A stretch of DNA of 24,426 nt, from positions 1-24,426 of the forward strand of contig CAZDJZ010000030.1 of NCBI GenBank assembly GCA_964505785.1, read 5' to 3'. Numbering within the stretch: the first letter of the stretch is position 1; every line of letters starts with the position of its first letter. The DNA comes from CAYRTV01 sp964505785 (GTDB lineage Bacteria > Acidobacteriota > Aminicenantia > Aminicenantales > Aminicenantaceae). A program made the translations under genes and the position numbers. The notes beneath the pieces are model-generated. The model had not been told where the DNA came from. It saw only the letters and a list, made by a program, of their open reading frames with translations, and ran no database searches. Shown here piece after piece: positions 22,284-24,426 of this stretch.

Positions 22284-22406
22284 GTCATTCCCGGAACGCA
22301 GTGACGGGAATCTTAGAGTGCCTCGGCAGATAAGACGGTACCGATTCATCAGCCAATGCAGGCCAAGATCCCCTTCGCCGCTATTCGGCTTGGGGATGAC
22401 ATATAG
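22284..22406 (+). repeat. REP-like dispersed repeat, copy C (complete doublet)
   Basis: The best copy. The left arm starts GTCATTCCCGGAACGCAGTG and leads to ACGGGAATCTTAG. A middle of about 45 bases follows. The right arm is AAGATCCCC, a GC-rich linker, then TTGGGGATGACATATAG. The two ends are inverted relative to each other (GTCATTCCC / GGGGATGAC), like a REPIN or a small non-autonomous element. Confidence 0.8.
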
Positions 22407-22454
22407 TGCTGCTCGCTTTGCTCACGTTTATTTCGCTCATCGCGTTCTTTGCGT

Positions 22455-22516
22455 TCTTTTTGTCTATTTGATCCATCTAGGCCTATTGAAGTCTATTCTG
22501 TCTTTTCCGTTCAGAA
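22455..22516 (-). repeat. AGAC-rich degenerate repeat, copy 2 (inverted)
   Basis: Read on the minus strand it gives GAACGGAAAAGACAGAATAG, then GACTTC, CCTAGATGGA and AATAGAC, the same order as 10955-11045. Confidence 0.55.
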
Positions 22517-22618
22517 GATTTGTTATTTTTCACACTGCCTAAAGTCCGCTTTGATTTTTTTGATTTTTGATTTTTGATTTAATAAAGATAACTTTTCTCT
22601 TTTTACCTCTGCGAGGTA

Positions 22619-22662
22619 GCCTAAGATCCCTACGGCCTGCTTCGCAGGCCTCAGGATGACGT
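22619..22662 (+). repeat. REP-like dispersed repeat, half-copy D with strong hairpin
   Basis: CCTAAGATCCC then TCAGGATGAC frame a perfect stem GGCCTGC-TTC-GCAGGCC (22634-22650). It lies 28 bases after the stop of the minus-strand unknown gene, where it may act as an mRNA 3' end stabiliser. Confidence 0.65.
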
Positions 22663-22689
22663 GGCTTAACGCCATGTCACTAACCCAGT

Positions 22690-24426
22690 TTAGGCGATTT
22701 CGAGCCAATGAAACCAAATCGGATGATGGGCCTTGTACCACTCCAGCACTTCGCGCAGGACTTCCTGGTCTTCAAGCGAAATCACTTCCGGCGGGATGCG
22801 GTCGAAATAGACCCGGATCTTGCTGTTGCCGGGATATTCCAGGGCTTCCGCACATAGGGTCTGCAGCTCGTTGCGGATTCGCCCGGAGTCGGAGATTTTA
22901 ACCGGCCGGGTGCGGAAATCCTCGCCGTAAAAAAACCGGGTCAGCAGCGGATTGAACACCAGGCGCTGCTCTTCCGGTTTTTCCATAAGCCGCAAAGTCA
23001 ATTTGACCACTTTGCCGGCCTTCGGCGTGGATATGCGGGCATAGACTTGATAACGTTCATCGTCAATACATTCAATGCCCGGTGTGCCGGTATAAGGATC
23101 ATAACACATGTATCCGGAAAAGGCGGCCACGTCCCAGTTTTTTTCCGGGAAAAAATCCGCCGCCCGGATCACCCGGTGCCTTTCCGGCATGCCGGCGTCC
23201 CGGGCTTCCATGATCAAATTCCGGTATTTATCCAATGTCTCCTGGCCGACCGGTTCGCCGATAATCTCTTCCAGGCGTTCTTTAAAATCCGGCGCCTCAG
23301 GCCTCAGCCGCATCACATGCTGCTCCTTGTCAATCGGCAATTTGAACTTGGACGTAAAGGTCACCAGGGAGCCGTCTAAATCCAGGGCCGGAGTCAAGCT
23401 GGCCGCCTGCATGGCCTCAGCGGATGCTGCATACCCATCCGTTAAAAACACATGGGTGTCGCCGCTTTGGTCCTTCCATGAGCCGACCAGGTAGGTGGGG
23501 GTATAGGTTCCGGAATCAATAAAGGCTTTCCCCTTGGTGGGCATTTCCCAGCCGTCTTCAACCAGGTGCACACCGAGTTCATCCCATTGCTTCCAGAGGG
23601 TGCCTAGTCTTTTCTTCCGGCTTTCTCCTCCCAGGGTCCAAACGTGGATATGTTCCCGCTTGATATCGGGATAAGCGGCCTCGATGGCCGCCACCACATC
23701 TTTCCGCGGAGTCCTGAAATCCAGCAGGACAGATTTTTCCTCCGCCTTGCGCAGCACTTCCATGGGCAAAAATAGATTGCCCATGTATCCTTCATAAGGC
23801 TTGGTGATAATCAGCGGCTGGTTGAAAAGATGCATCACAGTCAGAGGTCCCGTGGATTTGCCTTTAGCGAAACGGGAGGTGTTTTCCAATGTATCAATAG
23901 CAGCACCCCAGACTGTAATCCCGGCGTCTTTGACATCTTCCCTAAAATCCTCCCAGCCGTAGTTCTCTTCATTCAGCAATCTGGTCACCCGGCCATCCAG
24001 CCACTTCGCCACTTGGGGCCTGGCGTAAACCCTGCCGAAACCCAGCTGGGGATTGGAGCCCATTTCCTTGGTTTCGCCGACTTTCGGCATCAGGCCTTCT
24101 CCCATGCAAACCAATATCGCATGATTTTCCGGAAGCTGGCGGGTCGCATACCACAAACTCTCGCTCATAGCATAAGCGGAAATGGCGTCCGCGTCTTTTT
24201 TCACCCGGTTAAGCTCTTCCTTGCTTTTATCCTTGCCCTCGCCGAAACGGCCGAACAGCCGGGTCCCCAGGGCGGTCACGGCTGCGGTCATGATCATCAG
24301 CCGTTCCATGCGGCCGTCCATAAAACTGATGCTTTTTATGAACTCAGGCACCTGTTTTCCGCGGACCCACTGCACCTCGACATCTTCCAGCCACAGATGC
24401 ATCCGGCCGAGAATGGGGCGGGTGTC
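22690..24426 (-). CDS. unrecognised soluble protein, N-terminus cut by window edge
   Basis: An open frame of 578 visible codons running off the right edge without a start; the first ATG inside (24402) is preceded by eight more in-frame codons, so it is probably internal. I do not recognise the family. It has no signal peptide or membrane segment in the visible part and a mixed alpha/beta character. Distinctive segments are NPQLGFGRVYARPQVAKWLD, an Asp/Arg-rich stretch SVLLDFRTPRKDVV, HIHVWTLGGESRKKR, TYLVGSWKDQSG, FLTDGYAASAEAMQAA, PERHRVIRAADFF and YDPYTGTPGIE. The density of conserved-looking Gly, Asp and His motifs suggests a cytoplasmic enzyme rather than a structural protein. The nearest gene, convergent and 473 bases away, gives no functional hint. 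Confidence 0.75.
   Translation of the reverse strand, partial: DTRPILGRMHLWLEDVEVQWVRGKQVPEFIKSISFMDGRMERLMIMTAAVTALGTRLFGRFGEGKDKSKEELNRVKKDADAISAYAMSESLWYATRQLPENHAILVCMGEGLMPKVGETKEMGSNPQLGFGRVYARPQVAKWLDGRVTRLLNEENYGWEDFREDVKDAGITVWGAAIDTLENTSRFAKGKSTGPLTVMHLFNQPLIITKPYEGYMGNLFLPMEVLRKAEEKSVLLDFRTPRKDVVAAIEAAYPDIKREHIHVWTLGGESRKKRLGTLWKQWDELGVHLVEDGWEMPTKGKAFIDSGTYTPTYLVGSWKDQSGDTHVFLTDGYAASAEAMQAASLTPALDLDGSLVTFTSKFKLPIDKEQHVMRLRPEAPDFKERLEEIIGEPVGQETLDKYRNLIMEARDAGMPERHRVIRAADFFPEKNWDVAAFSGYMCYDPYTGTPGIECIDDERYQVYARISTPKAGKVVKLTLRLMEKPEEQRLVFNPLLTRFFYGEDFRTRPVKISDSGRIRNELQTLCAEALEYPGNSKIRVYFDRIPPEVISLEDQEVLREVLEWYKAHHPIWFHWLEIA

Larger units (their letters stand above)
22217..22689. other. 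repeat-rich intergenic region
   Basis: 473 bases between convergent genes, built almost wholly of repeats: REP-like copy C (22284-22406), a module shared with copy B (22406-22445), the reverse-oriented AGAC element (22455-22516), a TTTTTGATT heptamer-like run (about 22550-22580) and half-copy D (22619-22662). I see no gene. Confidence 0.75.

Noticed and set aside
22318..22542. 74-residue plus-strand frame
   Set aside because: Made of REP-like copy C and the AGAC element; no ribosome site.

Overview
The window is about 24.4 kb of chromosomal bacterial DNA, roughly half GC by eye, with sigma-70-like promoters and AGGAGG-type ribosome binding sites. It has no rRNA, tRNA, phage or IS genes that I can see. 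The content suggests an anaerobic, peptide-using, Gram-negative-type heterotroph: a secreted S9 peptidase, a C69 dipeptidase, an ADP-forming acyl-CoA synthetase, a DUF5916-type outer-membrane protein and a TusA/DsrE/IscU sulfur cluster. An uncultured lineage near Aminicenantota/Acidobacteriota would fit, but this is a guess from gene style, not a placement.

Layout. 1-2001 (-) is an S9 peptidase cut by the left edge. 2417-4879 (+) holds a stand-alone PAS protein and a three-PAS GGDEF diguanylate cyclase. 5031-7244 (+) is a secreted CBM9-like/DUF5916 protein behind a near-consensus promoter; it converges on an ADP-forming acetyl-CoA synthetase-type enzyme (7360-9477, -). 9890-10789 (+) is an MscS channel, followed by a membrane-anchored zinc-finger (anti-sigma-like) protein and a Phd/YefM-ParE/RelE toxin-antitoxin pair. 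12511-14992 (-) is a compact four-gene sulfur operon: tusA, a dsrE2-like gene, an iscS-like gene and an iscU-MIP18 fusion. 15347-17023 (+) is a C69 dipeptidase, 17163-17885 (-) a TSUP permease, 18094-19119 (-) a type 2 IPP isomerase, 19185-20075 (+) a guanidino-group-modifying enzyme, and 20252-22216 (+) a secreted beta-helix protein. 22690-24426 (-) is an unrecognised protein cut by the right edge.

Most interesting system: the sulfur operon. Its cysteine-desulfurase-like protein keeps the sulfur-carrying Cys loop (Cys327) but has Thr207 where the PLP-binding lysine belongs, and other PLP-pocket positions are also changed. It is packed with TusA, a DsrE2-like sulfur carrier and an IscU scaffold fused to a MIP18/DUF59 domain. 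This suggests Fe-S assembly fed by a sulfur-carrier relay or free sulfide rather than by cysteine desulfuration. Loss of the lysine has, as I recall, a precedent in an Archaeoglobus IscS; the operon arrangement and the fusion deserve a check.

The intergenic regions carry at least five copies or half-copies of a REP-like dispersed repeat (hairpins of the form ATTCCC...GGGAAT, often as inverted doublets). There is also a separate AGAC-rich repeat present in two opposite orientations.
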